64,000 nucleotides of DNA from Sagittula salina. GTDB taxonomy: Bacteria; Pseudomonadota; Alphaproteobacteria; Rhodobacterales; Rhodobacteraceae. The number at the start of each line of letters is the position of its first letter. Position 1 is the first letter of the stretch. The position numbers were made by a program, and so were the translations under genes. Shown piece after piece: positions 1 through 7,879 of the stretch. Under the pieces are notes generated by a model. It was not told the origin of the DNA. It worked only from the letters and a program-made list of their open reading frames with translations, and ran no database searches. Where the stretch lies: positions 124,001 through 188,000 of the forward strand of contig NZ_JAGISH010000009.1 of assembly GCF_017813235.1 (NCBI RefSeq). The letters are read 5' to 3'.

Positions 1-1
1 G

Positions 2-1255
2 CCGGCCTCCTTTACGATCACGCCGCGCAACACTGACCGGACGTTGCCCATCGGCGGGAATTTCCTGCTGTTCGGCAATGTCTCCTCGCCGCCGAACTAC
101 TGGGACATGGAACTGGGCCGGAAGGTGTCCGGAACACGGGAGCAATGCCGCAACCTGTTGAAGCTGACGCAGTATTTCAATTGCATCCATTTCGCGGGCG
201 GCTACCCGGTGGAGCCGGTGGACATCCATGCCAGCGTGCGTCACCTCGACGTGCTGCACGACAAGCTGACGCTTTGCGACAAGGTGGTGCACGCCTATTC
301 GCTGGGCGCGGAGCGCGTCGAGGACGTGATGGAGATGGTGCGCATCGCGGGAGGGCTGACACATGCGCAGTTCGAGGCGACGCCGCGGATGTATACCAAC
401 ATCAACTCCACCTCGCCGCTGAAGCATGACTGGCCGATGCTGGACGGCTGGATGCGGCTGGCACGCCGGGGGCAGGCTCTGGTGGTGACGCCCTTCACGC
501 TTGCGGGGGCGATGGCCCCGGTGACCATGGCGGGCGCGGTGGCGCAGTCACTTGCCGAAGCACTGGCGGCGGTGGTTCTGGCGCAGGTGGTCCGCCCCGG
601 CGCGCCTTGCGTGATCGGCACGTTCACGTCGAACGTCGACATGAAGACGGGCGCACCGGCCTTTGGCACCCCGGAATACATGCGCGCGACGCAGATGACC
701 GGACAGATGGCCCGGTTCTACGGTCTGCCGATGCGGTCTTCGGGCGTGTGTGCGGCGAATGTGCCGGACGGCCAGGCGATGTGGGAGACGGAGCATTCGC
801 TCTGGGCGGCGGTGCAATCGGGCACGAACATGGTCTACCATGCGGCGGGCTGGCTGGAGGGCGGGCTGATCGCCTCGCCGGAGAAGTTCATCATGGATTG
901 CGAGGTCCTGCAGCAGATCCAGCGCTACATGGAGCCGGAGATCTGGGATTGCTCGGACGACGCACTGGCGCTGGAGGCGATCCGGGAGGTGGGGCCGCAG
1001 GGCCATTTCTTTGGCTGCCAGCACACGCAGGATCGCTACGAGACGGCATTCTACCAGCCGTTCCTGTCGGACTGGAAGAACTACGAGGCATGGCAGGTGG
1101 CGGGCGCGGCGTGGACGCCGGAGCGCGCCCACGCGGTTTTCCATCGTATTCTCGCGGAGTTCGAGCCGCCGCCGATGGAGGTGGCCGTGGCCGAGGAACT
1201 GGCTGATTTCGTCGCCCGGAGAAAGGCCGAAGGGGGCGCGCCGACGGATTTCTGA
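2..1255 (+). CDS. Trimethylamine methyltransferase (MttB) family protein, 5' end outside window
   Basis: The frame is open from the left edge of the window to a TGA at 1255, so only the C-terminal ~417 residues are visible; the family is usually near 500 residues, so roughly 80-100 are missing. The sequence matches the MttB/COG5598 barrel family of cobalamin-dependent methyltransferases throughout, for example the stretches TPFTLAGAMAPVTMAGA and FGTPEYMRATQMTGQMARFY. Such proteins move a methyl group from a quaternary or tertiary amine onto a corrinoid protein. No in-frame TAG occurs, so this is the non-pyrrolysine branch, some members of which use glycine betaine or related N-methyl compounds; the substrate here cannot be told. 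No corrinoid protein gene is visible downstream. An internal TTG at 44 is not needed as a start. Confidence 0.88.
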   Translation, partial: PASFTITPRNTDRTLPIGGNFLLFGNVSSPPNYWDMELGRKVSGTREQCRNLLKLTQYFNCIHFAGGYPVEPVDIHASVRHLDVLHDKLTLCDKVVHAYSLGAERVEDVMEMVRIAGGLTHAQFEATPRMYTNINSTSPLKHDWPMLDGWMRLARRGQALVVTPFTLAGAMAPVTMAGAVAQSLAEALAAVVLAQVVRPGAPCVIGTFTSNVDMKTGAPAFGTPEYMRATQMTGQMARFYGLPMRSSGVCAANVPDGQAMWETEHSLWAAVQSGTNMVYHAAGWLEGGLIASPEKFIMDCEVLQQIQRYMEPEIWDCSDDALALEAIREVGPQGHFFGCQHTQDRYETAFYQPFLSDWKNYEAWQVAGAAWTPERAHAVFHRILAEFEPPPMEVAVAEELADFVARRKAEGGAPTDF

Positions 1256-1343
1256 GCCGTTTGCCGACACGCCTATTATGCCGGTGTTAAGCCCCTTGGG
1301 GTCATATGGTCCCGTAATAGCCCCGTATACGGAGCGTCACGGC

Positions 1344-1925
1344 ATGCACGGTCTGATTCTCAGAACCTTTCAGGTGTTTGTCCTGGATACATACGGCGAC
1401 ACCGCCTGGGACGCGATCATTTCGCGGGCCGATCTGCCGGTGCCTGCGTTCGAAGCGATGCTGACCTACCCCGTCGAAATCTACGAGGGGCTGATCGGCG
1501 CGGCAGAGCAGGCATTGGACAAGCCGCGCGACGTCTTTCTGGAGGATGTCGGCACCTACCTCGTATCGCATCCCCACAGCGAGGGGTTGAGGCGACTGCT
1601 GCGCTTCGGCGGGGTGGATTACATCGATTTCCTGCATTCGCTGGACGACCTGCCGGACCGTGCGCGGCTGGCGGTGGGGGATCTCTTTCTGCCGGATCTC
1701 GAATTGCACGAAGTGGGCCCTGGTTCCTTCCACCTGGAAGTGGGGGAGGGGCTCAGCGGCTTTGCCAGCGTGATGATCGGGGTGTTGCGGGCCATGGCCG
1801 ACGATTACGGCGCATTGGTGCTGCTGGATGCGGAACCCGGCGCGCGACTTGTGGACATCACGCTGATCGAAACCGCCTATGCGGAGGGCCGTGAATTCGA
1901 CCTCGCGGCGCGGGGCCAGTCATGA
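1344..1925 (+). CDS. H-NOX-like (heme NO-binding domain) protein, probably without the heme ligand
   Basis: The 193-residue product has the fold signature of a stand-alone H-NOX domain: N-terminal MHGLILRTFQVFV, a central LRRLLRFGG helix and the C-terminal LRAMADDYGALVL segment. Canonical members bind heme through a histidine in a NLDxLH context and hold the propionates with YxSxR. Here the matching positions read SLDDLP, so proline 104 stands where the histidine should be, and no YxSxR is seen. I infer a sensor that either lacks heme or binds it differently. Its stop overlaps the start of the diguanylate cyclase gene (ATGATG at 1922), the usual partner arrangement for H-NOX and cyclic-di-GMP enzymes. 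The start ATG at 1344 is chosen because the N-terminus aligns with the family; the frame remains open upstream into the preceding gene. Confidence 0.8.
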   Translation: MHGLILRTFQVFVLDTYGDTAWDAIISRADLPVPAFEAMLTYPVEIYEGLIGAAEQALDKPRDVFLEDVGTYLVSHPHSEGLRRLLRFGGVDYIDFLHSLDDLPDRARLAVGDLFLPDLELHEVGPGSFHLEVGEGLSGFASVMIGVLRAMADDYGALVLLDAEPGARLVDITLIETAYAEGREFDLAARGQS

Positions 1926-2917
1926 TGCTGCCCAGCGAAAGCCTGAACGCGATCTGCCCGCTGCACGCGGTGCTCGATGCGAGGGGACGGATATTGCAGG
2001 CGGGGCCGACGCTGCAGAAACTCGGCGGTCCGGCGCTGGAGGGAAGGCCTTTCCTCAGCGCCTGCGAGGTCTACCGCCCGCGTGCAATCGGCGGCATGGC
2101 GGCGCTTCTGCAGACCCGCGGGCGCAAGTTGCACCTGCGATTGCGCAACGAATCACGAACCCCGCTAAAAGGGATGGTGGTCCCCACGGGTGATGGCGGT
2201 GCCGTGGTGAATCTCAGTTTTGGCATAGCGCTGATGGACACCGTACGGGACTTCAGTCTGACCAGCACGGACTTCGCCACCACCGACCCCGCGATCGAGA
2301 TGCTCTGGCTGATGGAGGCGCAGTCGGCCGCGATGGATCTGTCGCGCAACCTGAACCTCCGGCTGCAGGGCGCGATGACGGAGGCGGAGGAGCGCGCCTT
2401 TACCGACGCGCTGACCGGCCTGCGCAACCGGCGCGCGCTGGACGCGGTGATGGAGCGGATCGTACGACAGAAACAGCCCTATTCGCTGATGCATCTCGAT
2501 CTGGATCTTTTCAAGCAAGTCAACGACACGCTTGGCCATGCGGCGGGGGACGAGGTGCTGCGGCAGGTCGCCCGGGTCATGTTGGAAGAAACGCGCCACG
2601 AGGACACGGTTTCCCGCGTGGGGGGCGACGAGTTCGTGGTGGTCTGCACAGGGTTCATTCGCGCCCCGCGCCTGGCGGCGCTGGCACGCCGCTTGATTCG
2701 CCGCATCGAGGAGCCAGTGCCCTGGGAAGGAACACTGGCGCGCATCTCCGCCAGCATCGGAATCGTGATATCGGTCGACGGTCGACTGGACCCGGCCACC
2801 GCCCACGAACGCGCGGACGCGGCACTTTATGACGCAAAACGGGCAGGTCGCGCACAGTTCACCTTTGCTCCCGGGTCAGCGGGCGCCGCCCGTTTGGCCA
2901 TGACAGAAAAGAAATGA
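1922..2917 (+). CDS. Diguanylate cyclase (GGDEF) with H-NOX-associated N-terminal domain
   Basis: The 331-residue product makes cyclic di-GMP. Residues ~1-150 form a PAS-like region of the heme-NO-binding-associated type, followed by a short helix (~120-160) and a GGDEF domain from about 165. Conserved pieces are DALTGLRNRRAL, LDLDLFKQVNDTLGH and an intact GGDEF active site at residues 234-238. An RHED allosteric inhibition site (225-228) sits exactly five residues before it, so product feedback is expected. No EAL domain or membrane segment is seen, so it should be cytosolic. Translation is coupled to the H-NOX gene by a 4-base overlap, which suggests that the H-NOX protein regulates this enzyme by direct contact. 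Confidence 0.92.
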   Translation: MMLPSESLNAICPLHAVLDARGRILQAGPTLQKLGGPALEGRPFLSACEVYRPRAIGGMAALLQTRGRKLHLRLRNESRTPLKGMVVPTGDGGAVVNLSFGIALMDTVRDFSLTSTDFATTDPAIEMLWLMEAQSAAMDLSRNLNLRLQGAMTEAEERAFTDALTGLRNRRALDAVMERIVRQKQPYSLMHLDLDLFKQVNDTLGHAAGDEVLRQVARVMLEETRHEDTVSRVGGDEFVVVCTGFIRAPRLAALARRLIRRIEEPVPWEGTLARISASIGIVISVDGRLDPATAHERADAALYDAKRAGRAQFTFAPGSAGAARLAMTEKK

Positions 2918-2978
2918 ATTTTTCCGCTCGCGGGGGGTTGCGCCCTCCCGGCGGTCCCATTAGAGAACGCGCCACGGT

Positions 2979-3053
2979 TGGGGTGTAGCCAAGTGGTAAG
3001 GCAACGGTTTTTGGTACCGCGTACCGTAGGTTCGAATCCTACCACCCCAGCCA
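2979..3053 (+). tRNA. tRNA-Gln (anticodon TTG)
   Basis: A 75-base cloverleaf: acceptor TGGGGTG (2979-2985) pairs with CACCCCA (3043-3049), discriminator G, encoded CCA at 3051-3053. The T arm carries GTTCGAATC. The anticodon loop TTTTGGT gives TTG at 3011-3013. The outermost anticodon-stem pair is an A-C mismatch (3004/3020). The 3' end is the integration site of the element that follows. Confidence 0.96.
3035..3053 (+). other. attL core (tRNA-Gln 3' end)
   Basis: The 19-mer AATCCTACCACCCCAGCCA forms the 3' half of the T arm and acceptor of tRNA-Gln plus CCA. The identical 19-mer stands at 23033, and identity stops at base 20 (A versus G). This is the standard layout for a tyrosine-integrase attachment core. 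Confidence 0.9.
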
Positions 3054-3078
3054 ACTTTCCAAGCGAAGCCAAGAAAAA

Positions 3079-3100
3079 CAGGCCCTCCGGGCCTGATTTT
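3079..3100 (+). terminator. Intrinsic terminator after tRNA-Gln, upstream of the integrase
   Basis: Stem CAGGCCC (3079-3085) and GGGCCTG (3089-3095) with a 3-base loop, followed by ATTTT. It lies on the element side of attL, so the element supplies a terminator that separates tRNA transcription from the integrase gene. Confidence 0.7.
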
Positions 3101-3108
3101 GTGCGGCA

Positions 3109-3150
3109 TGTGTCACACTCCGCAAAAACTGTGACACATAGTGTGACACA
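3109..3150. repeat. Three copies of TGTGACACA between attL and the integrase
   Basis: The 9-mer TGTGACACA occurs at 3130-3138 and 3142-3150 and in inverted orientation at 3109-3117, 56-97 bases inside attL. Short repeats beside the core are typical of the arm-type sites bound by the N-terminal domain of tyrosine integrases, or of an operator for the integrase gene. Function is inferred from position only. Confidence 0.55.
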
Positions 3151-3214
3151 CGGCATCCGCCGGACGAGCTACGCCCCTACCCGAAAGCGCCCGCATTCCG
3201 CCGGACCTTACCTG

Positions 3215-5290
3215 ATGCGCAGGGGGAGGATCTTCTACTTCCGGAAACGCCTGCCGCGCACCGGGTCAAACCGGGAACCAAACCTTTTTCTGTGTCTCTC
3301 ACTTCGCACCGACCTCCCGCTCGACGCCGTGAAACGCGCAGCCGCGCTGCTCACGGTCTACGAGCAAGAGGAAGACAAGATCGTGGACGCACTGAACTCC
3401 GGCACCCTGACCGCCACCGACATCAAGATCATTTTGACCGAGATGATGCGCACAAGGCTCGCGCAGTTTCTCGATCTGCAAAGCGCGCCTGTGGCCCAGA
3501 CGGACGCCGAGATCGAAACGCGGATCGAGGAGCTGGAAGCAGAGAACAAATCCCTGCGGCGCGCCGCCAGGCGAGCAGATTGGGGCAACGTGCGCGAGCT
3601 GATCGCTGTTGCAGCGCGATCAATGGGGCTTGAGATGCCGGCAGAGATCGATGGGGACCTCGGTCGCAGCGCTCTCTCGATGCGGAAGCGCCTCAACGAG
3701 GTCGAAATCCAAATCGTCGATGGAGAAGATGTCCGCCGGAGCGCACGGCCGCTGCTGGATGAGCATGGTATCGATGACTTCGACCGCTTCATCGCTGCCC
3801 CCGTCGGGGTAGACGCCGCGTTCGCGGAAGTCGACAGACGATACCCCTCCAAGGAGATGAAGCGGATTACCGCGGCCTTGAAAGTCGCTTACGTGGAGTT
3901 CTTTCGAAATACTCCTCCCCACGCGATCGGCCAAAGCCGCCAGGAAGAATTTCTCAAATGGGTAGCCCGGTTCCCGAAGAACCACGGGAAGAAGCACGGC
4001 AAGAACGCATGGACCAACAAGAAAGAGGTGAATGGGGAAGGCCCCCAGGGTAAGACCATCTCGAAGACCGAAGAGATTGCGGCCGCCGACGCACATGATT
4101 ACCTTGCGATGGAAGAGATCCGCGCCATGGAAGATATCTCCCTGGCCGAGAAACGAGCGAGGCTGGCAGAACAACTGCAGCCCCGCATCACCACCAATAC
4201 CCTCCGCAAATATCGCGATAGCCTCAGCCGTCTGTTCAGGGTCGCTCGCGCCCTTGGCAGCGCTGTCCCGCAAGTGATTTCCTACGAGGAGCTGGACCGG
4301 CTGGTGCAATCTCTTGCAACCGACGATGAGCTGTATGTGAGGGTCACGAAGCCCAAAATCCGGCTCCCTTGGAGCAAGGAGCGCCTTGCCGCCTTCCTTA
4401 CCAGTCCACTTTTCACTGGAAGCGCTTCGGAACATCGCCGCTGGAAAAGTGGGCGGATCGTGGTGCGCGACGCAAGCTACTGGGTCCCGCTCCTGGTGCT
4501 GACTTTGGGCTCGCGCATCACGGAGATCCTGCACCTGAAGAAGTCCGATGTCGTTCGTCGAGATGGCGAGCTCTGCCTGACACTCAACTGGGGCCCAGAG
4601 GCACCCGGCAAGACCACAAGCGCTCGCCGGATCCTCCCGCTTCCCAGGCTTCTTCTGGAACTTGGCTTCGCAGGATGGTTCCAAAACCTGCCTGAGGAGC
4701 AGATGATGCTGTTCCCAGAGGCGCTGGCTCGAAGCAAGAAGGGCGACGTGGTCTCGGCTTTTGGCAAGCACCTCCGCGGCATTTTGGGCCACCTCGGTCT
4801 GGCGGACTACGAGGAGGACTTCTACGCCTCCCGCAAGACCCTCTCGAGCATGCTGGACCAGGCTGGCATCCAGGAAGGTCGACGGCAGGCGATCGCCGGG
4901 CATGCCGGAGGCACGGTTCTTAATTGCCACTATACCGCCCACGAGGTCGAACAACTCAAGTCGGCACTCGACGAGGCCGATTTCCAACTCGAAATCCGCC
5001 ATAATCCCAAACTGGGTTTCCCAGTGATCCGAAAATGCAATCTTGGGAAAAGGACCCAGCGGGACGTGGAAGTCACGCTGGCAGCCGATGGCCAAGCTGC
5101 TACGGTCGCAGTTCTTGACAAAGACGATCCTCATCCGGTGTTCGAATACGCCCTCGATGATAAAAACGACACCATGGCGCGCGGGGAAGCAGCGCGAGCT
5201 TTGGTGTCGATTGCAAAGGATTGCGCTCTCCGGATGCCCCGCAATTCTGAAAAACGTAAAGCGCTCGAACACCTGATGGCTTACGCTTAA
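3215..5290 (+). CDS. int: Tyrosine site-specific integrase with DUF6538-like N-terminus
   Basis: A 691-residue recombinase predicted to excise and integrate the element at tRNA-Gln. The N-terminus (MRRGRIFYFRKRLPRTG) resembles the DUF6538 module of large alphaproteobacterial integrases. A long helical, charged region (to ~390) precedes the catalytic domain. Visible catalytic positions are R434 (GSRITEI), R540 (YASRKT, with Tyr537 where His is usual), H563 (AGHAGG) and nucleophile Y573 (CHYT). The frame is open back into the tRNA (TTG at 2978). I prefer ATG 3215 because it begins the conserved module and leaves the terminator and the three 9-mer repeats outside the coding region; GTG or TTG starts between are possible. 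A hairpin terminator follows at 5305. Confidence 0.88.
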   Translation: MRRGRIFYFRKRLPRTGSNREPNLFLCLSLRTDLPLDAVKRAAALLTVYEQEEDKIVDALNSGTLTATDIKIILTEMMRTRLAQFLDLQSAPVAQTDAEIETRIEELEAENKSLRRAARRADWGNVRELIAVAARSMGLEMPAEIDGDLGRSALSMRKRLNEVEIQIVDGEDVRRSARPLLDEHGIDDFDRFIAAPVGVDAAFAEVDRRYPSKEMKRITAALKVAYVEFFRNTPPHAIGQSRQEEFLKWVARFPKNHGKKHGKNAWTNKKEVNGEGPQGKTISKTEEIAAADAHDYLAMEEIRAMEDISLAEKRARLAEQLQPRITTNTLRKYRDSLSRLFRVARALGSAVPQVISYEELDRLVQSLATDDELYVRVTKPKIRLPWSKERLAAFLTSPLFTGSASEHRRWKSGRIVVRDASYWVPLLVLTLGSRITEILHLKKSDVVRRDGELCLTLNWGPEAPGKTTSARRILPLPRLLLELGFAGWFQNLPEEQMMLFPEALARSKKGDVVSAFGKHLRGILGHLGLADYEEDFYASRKTLSSMLDQAGIQEGRRQAIAGHAGGTVLNCHYTAHEVEQLKSALDEADFQLEIRHNPKLGFPVIRKCNLGKRTQRDVEVTLAADGQAATVAVLDKDDPHPVFEYALDDKNDTMARGEAARALVSIAKDCALRMPRNSEKRKALEHLMAYA

Positions 5291-5304
5291 CCTCCAAATA
5301 ACGT

Positions 5305-5329
5305 GGTAGGGCCGCGAGCCGGCCCTACC
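5305..5329. terminator. Bidirectional hairpin between integrase and 5337 gene
   Basis: A perfect 10-bp stem GGTAGGGCCG (5305-5314) and CGGCCCTACC (5320-5329) with loop CGAGC sits between two convergent genes. There is no long T run on the plus side; on the minus side it is followed by ACGTTATTT. Confidence 0.6.
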
Positions 5330-5336
5330 CAACTCA

Positions 5337-5759
5337 TTATTGCAGCGCGATCGTCAATTGCTCAGCTTCTTGGAGTCTCACGACATCAGAGAGGCGATCT
5401 GCGAGGTTCCTCAGGGAGGAGCGCAGCCAGATAAGTGCGTCCCCCTGCCTTGTAATGGCGGACTCTTCATGCCCGCCTGACATGTCGCATTCATCGTGGA
5501 CGAACCATGTTTGGGTCTCGCCCAGGATCGCCGGCTCCAGGCTCTCTGCGAGGTCCCTCAGGGCATGGATCTCGTCGCGAGAGAAGCTCTCCACAGAAAG
5601 TTCGCCGCGATTTAGGTCGCCGCCTCGTTCGAACCGTTCTTCGTTCAGAAGACCAACTCGCTCCGCGTTTGCAAAGGCTGCTTCCAAAGCCTCAGCGGCG
5701 GTCAGTGCGTCATAGATCGCCCGTGTGATCGGATCGTGCAGTGTGCATGCATCAGTCAT
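5337..5759 (-). CDS. Unknown 140-residue element protein
   Basis: Not recognised. The product is acidic and mostly helical, beginning MTDACTLHDPITRAIYDAL, with no signal peptide or membrane segment. ATG 5759 is preceded by GGGGGA as a ribosome binding site, a better start than the ATG at 5774. The start overlaps the stop of the next upstream gene (5752) by 8 bases, so the two are co-translated. Together with that gene it lies downstream of the primase-like gene on the same strand, suggesting an accessory role in replication or maintenance of the element, but this is only inferred from position. Confidence 0.6.
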   Translation of the reverse strand: MTDACTLHDPITRAIYDALTAAEALEAAFANAERVGLLNEERFERGGDLNRGELSVESFSRDEIHALRDLAESLEPAILGETQTWFVHDECDMSGGHEESAITRQGDALIWLRSSLRNLADRLSDVVRLQEAEQLTIALQ

Positions 5760-6135
5760 CTTGATATCCCCCATGCACGGGGTTTCGGGGCGGGCTTCCC
5801 TCGATATTCATCAGCGAAAGCGCCTCCGCGAGAGTTTTCGCCAGCATCTCGATCTCGGTGGCAAAGGGCGCTACTGGATCGCAGATCTTCCGGCAATCTT
5901 CGTCAACCGAAGCGACGTCTCGTGTCTCCGAGGACGAGAGCAGTTCCAGAAGGGCCCCGGCTTCGCGAAGCGTGCTTCGATCCAGCGGGTGCCCCGCGCG
6001 CAGAAACTCCAGTAAATCTTGAGCTCGGTTCAACCAGCGGCGTCCGCCCAGCATGAGGGCCGCATTCTGAAGAGCTTCGCTGTCTTCTTCTGCAAAGTGG
6101 CGCGGCAGTAAGGCTGTCTTTGGAGTATCGAACAT
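5752..6135 (-). CDS. Unknown 127-residue element protein
   Basis: Not recognised. The product starts MFDTPKTALLPRHF and is helical and acidic, with internal leucine-rich stretches such as AGALLELLSSS. The start at 6135 has a fair ribosome binding site (TTGGAGA); an alternative ATG lies at 6147. The gene overlaps the 3' end of the primase-like frame (stop 5903) by about 230 bases in a different frame on the same strand. Such a long overlap is unusual. Since this frame has a ribosome binding site and a coupled downstream gene, I suspect the last part of the primase frame is the weaker of the two. Confidence 0.55.
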   Translation of the reverse strand: MFDTPKTALLPRHFAEEDSEALQNAALMLGGRRWLNRAQDLLEFLRAGHPLDRSTLREAGALLELLSSSETRDVASVDEDCRKICDPVAPFATEIEMLAKTLAEALSLMNIEGSPPRNPVHGGYQDD

Positions 6136-7879
6136 GATGTTCTCCAAGCAGTGCCCTCAGCAGGATGCCTCGGGTGACAAGATCGACCGTCTCTCCTTTC
6201 TCTTTCGCAACTCGCGCAGCCTCATGGCTCCCCAGTGGCCTGCAAGCGGCTTGCTGTCCCGCTGCCCTCACCGAAAGGGCCGCGGGACAGCAAGCCGACT
6301 TCGCGCCACCCGGGAATGAACACTCCAGCTTGTCCAAGTTCCTCTCTGCAACTACCGCCTCGACAAGGTCGTCCGCCTCTTCGTTACCTTCTGCGCTCGG
6401 ATCGCGAACCTCTCCTCGCTCGCGCTCTTGTTCCGATCTTGCCGTTTCCGCAGTTCGTTCGCTGTTCGTTGTGCTTCCGTGGCCATGAGGCGGGGTATCA
6501 GGCGCCATGATCTGCTCTGACCCGGGGGCCTGGATCTGGCTACGCCCCTGTAGCGGACACGGACCTGTCCACGCGGCCACTGAGCCGGAAGCGGGAACCT
6601 GTCCAGCCTGCTTCAGCTGGTAATACTTGCTCCTGCTGATGCCGAGAGTTTCCCAGGGCTTGATGCGGGAGGCACTGTTTTCGTCGAGATACTCCTGTCG
6701 GCTCATCGCGCCCATCGTCGCCCGGCGCTGCCGTTCGGCGGCTGTCTTGCGGCGCCGTTTTTCTACCCCAGGAACAATTTGATTGAGATTGAGCTCGCGG
6801 GCCATCTGTGGCGGAACGTCGAGCTTCTCCGCGAGTGTCGCGCCTGAATAGTAGTATCTGCCCTCCTGTCCCGGGGCACCCGAGGAGGGAGCGCGTTGGG
6901 TTTTGTCGGCGGCTTGCTTCGCAATTGCAGCCACCTCCTGCGGTTCCAGACCGGGAGTGGCGATGGCCGCCATTGCCCGCACCTCCCCCTCGATGTCGCC
7001 GACGTCCCGCATGTGGGTCAAGCAGGTGGCGAAAAGGTGCAGCCACGTATTCCGGAAGCCCTCTTGGATGCGACCGCCATGAGCGATCCTGATCGCCTCG
7101 AGGTCTTCGACGACAAGCTTGAACCGCCGGGCCTGCGTGAGCCCCTTCGGCATCTCGGCTGGGGGCGATAGCTTTCTTGTGACAAACTTCTTCCGTTCGT
7201 CCAACTGGGCCCGGGTCGGCCTCCCCGCTGCGGTGAAGACGCGATCAGCCAAATCATCGAACCTTTGCCGATCACCGGAGCCGCCGCTCACCCTGACCGG
7301 CTTTCCCGCCTTCTCATTGATGGTTTCGGGAATCCGGAACACTCGGGAGCTATCTTTGCAGCCTTTGTCCACTCCAAACGAGATTGATATCTCGATCAGC
7401 GCATTCATGGCGGCCTGCCATCGAGGGCGCGCTGCCGCGGGAAGCTCCTGGATCAGCCAGATGGCCGCGAGGCCGCGTCCGGACTGTAGAAAGACCGAAG
7501 GTTGGGGAACGCCCGAGACCAGGAGCATCCCGGCATAGGCTGCCTGCACCTCCTCGGCGCTCTTGCCCCGCCACCGATCCGTAGTGAAGTAGTCCAGGTC
7601 GACATAAAGAGCGTTGAACGCCGCGAGGAACCTCGCCCGGCGGCCGAACCAGAAACGATTGAGCGTCAGAAAGCTCGTGTGATCAAGAAGTGTCGGGATC
7701 TGCGTCAAAAGCGTATCGCGATCGAGCGATCGGGTCTCGACACAGTCCTTTTCGAGCTTGATGAAGACCGACGCACGTCCCCGCCCGCCTTCAGGGTGAA
7801 GAAGGCTGAAATATTCCTCGGCAGAAATGTCCGAGATGCGGTCACGCGGGGCGAATTCACTGGGGGATACATGTTCCAT
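5903..7879 (-). CDS. Primase-like replication protein (archaeo-eukaryotic primase type)
   Basis: Predicted 658 residues. The N-terminal third looks like the AEP primase found in plasmids, phages and mobile elements: YVDLDYF (D94, D96) as the metal-binding pair, QSGRGLAAIWLI (~132-143), then GVDKGCKDSSRVFRIPET with N188, the usual R-x-x-R-hydrophobic-P-x-T-x-N region. A helix-turn-helix-like stretch (WETLGISRSKYYQLK) lies near residue 415. Residues after ~445 are low complexity and the final ~80 overlap a second gene in another frame, so the true C-terminus is uncertain and a frameshift is possible. It probably primes or initiates replication of the excised element. The start lies next to the repeat-rich region at 7880-8183, divergent from the KfrA-like gene. 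Confidence 0.72.
   Translation of the reverse strand: MEHVSPSEFAPRDRISDISAEEYFSLLHPEGGRGRASVFIKLEKDCVETRSLDRDTLLTQIPTLLDHTSFLTLNRFWFGRRARFLAAFNALYVDLDYFTTDRWRGKSAEEVQAAYAGMLLVSGVPQPSVFLQSGRGLAAIWLIQELPAAARPRWQAAMNALIEISISFGVDKGCKDSSRVFRIPETINEKAGKPVRVSGGSGDRQRFDDLADRVFTAAGRPTRAQLDERKKFVTRKLSPPAEMPKGLTQARRFKLVVEDLEAIRIAHGGRIQEGFRNTWLHLFATCLTHMRDVGDIEGEVRAMAAIATPGLEPQEVAAIAKQAADKTQRAPSSGAPGQEGRYYYSGATLAEKLDVPPQMARELNLNQIVPGVEKRRRKTAAERQRRATMGAMSRQEYLDENSASRIKPWETLGISRSKYYQLKQAGQVPASGSVAAWTGPCPLQGRSQIQAPGSEQIMAPDTPPHGHGSTTNSERTAETARSEQERERGEVRDPSAEGNEEADDLVEAVVAERNLDKLECSFPGGAKSACCPAALSVRAAGQQAACRPLGSHEAARVAKEKGETVDLVTRGILLRALLGEHHVRYSKDSLTAAPLCRRRQRSSSECGPHAGRTPLVEPSSRFTGVSARGAPAGSKHASRSRGPSGTALVLGDTRRRFG
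6247..6297. repeat. Long imperfect hairpin inside the primase frame
   Basis: CGGCTTGCTGTCCCGC at 6247-6262 is perfectly complementary to 6282-6297; the stem continues past one T-C mismatch with GCCCT/AGGGC (6264-6268, 6276-6280), giving 21 pairs around a 7-base loop. No T run follows, so it is not an ordinary terminator. It sits in the low-complexity part of the primase frame and encodes a cysteine/alanine-rich stretch unlike the rest of the protein. Confidence 0.7.

Noticed and set aside
2-1255. Pyrrolysine-containing MttB
   Set aside because: No in-frame TAG is present in the visible part, so the protein belongs to the non-pyrrolysine branch.
2978-3214. Integrase start inside tRNA-Gln (TTG at 2978)
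   Set aside because: The frame is open there, but this would place the tRNA, a terminator and three operator-like repeats in the coding region. The conserved N-terminal module starts at ATG 3215.
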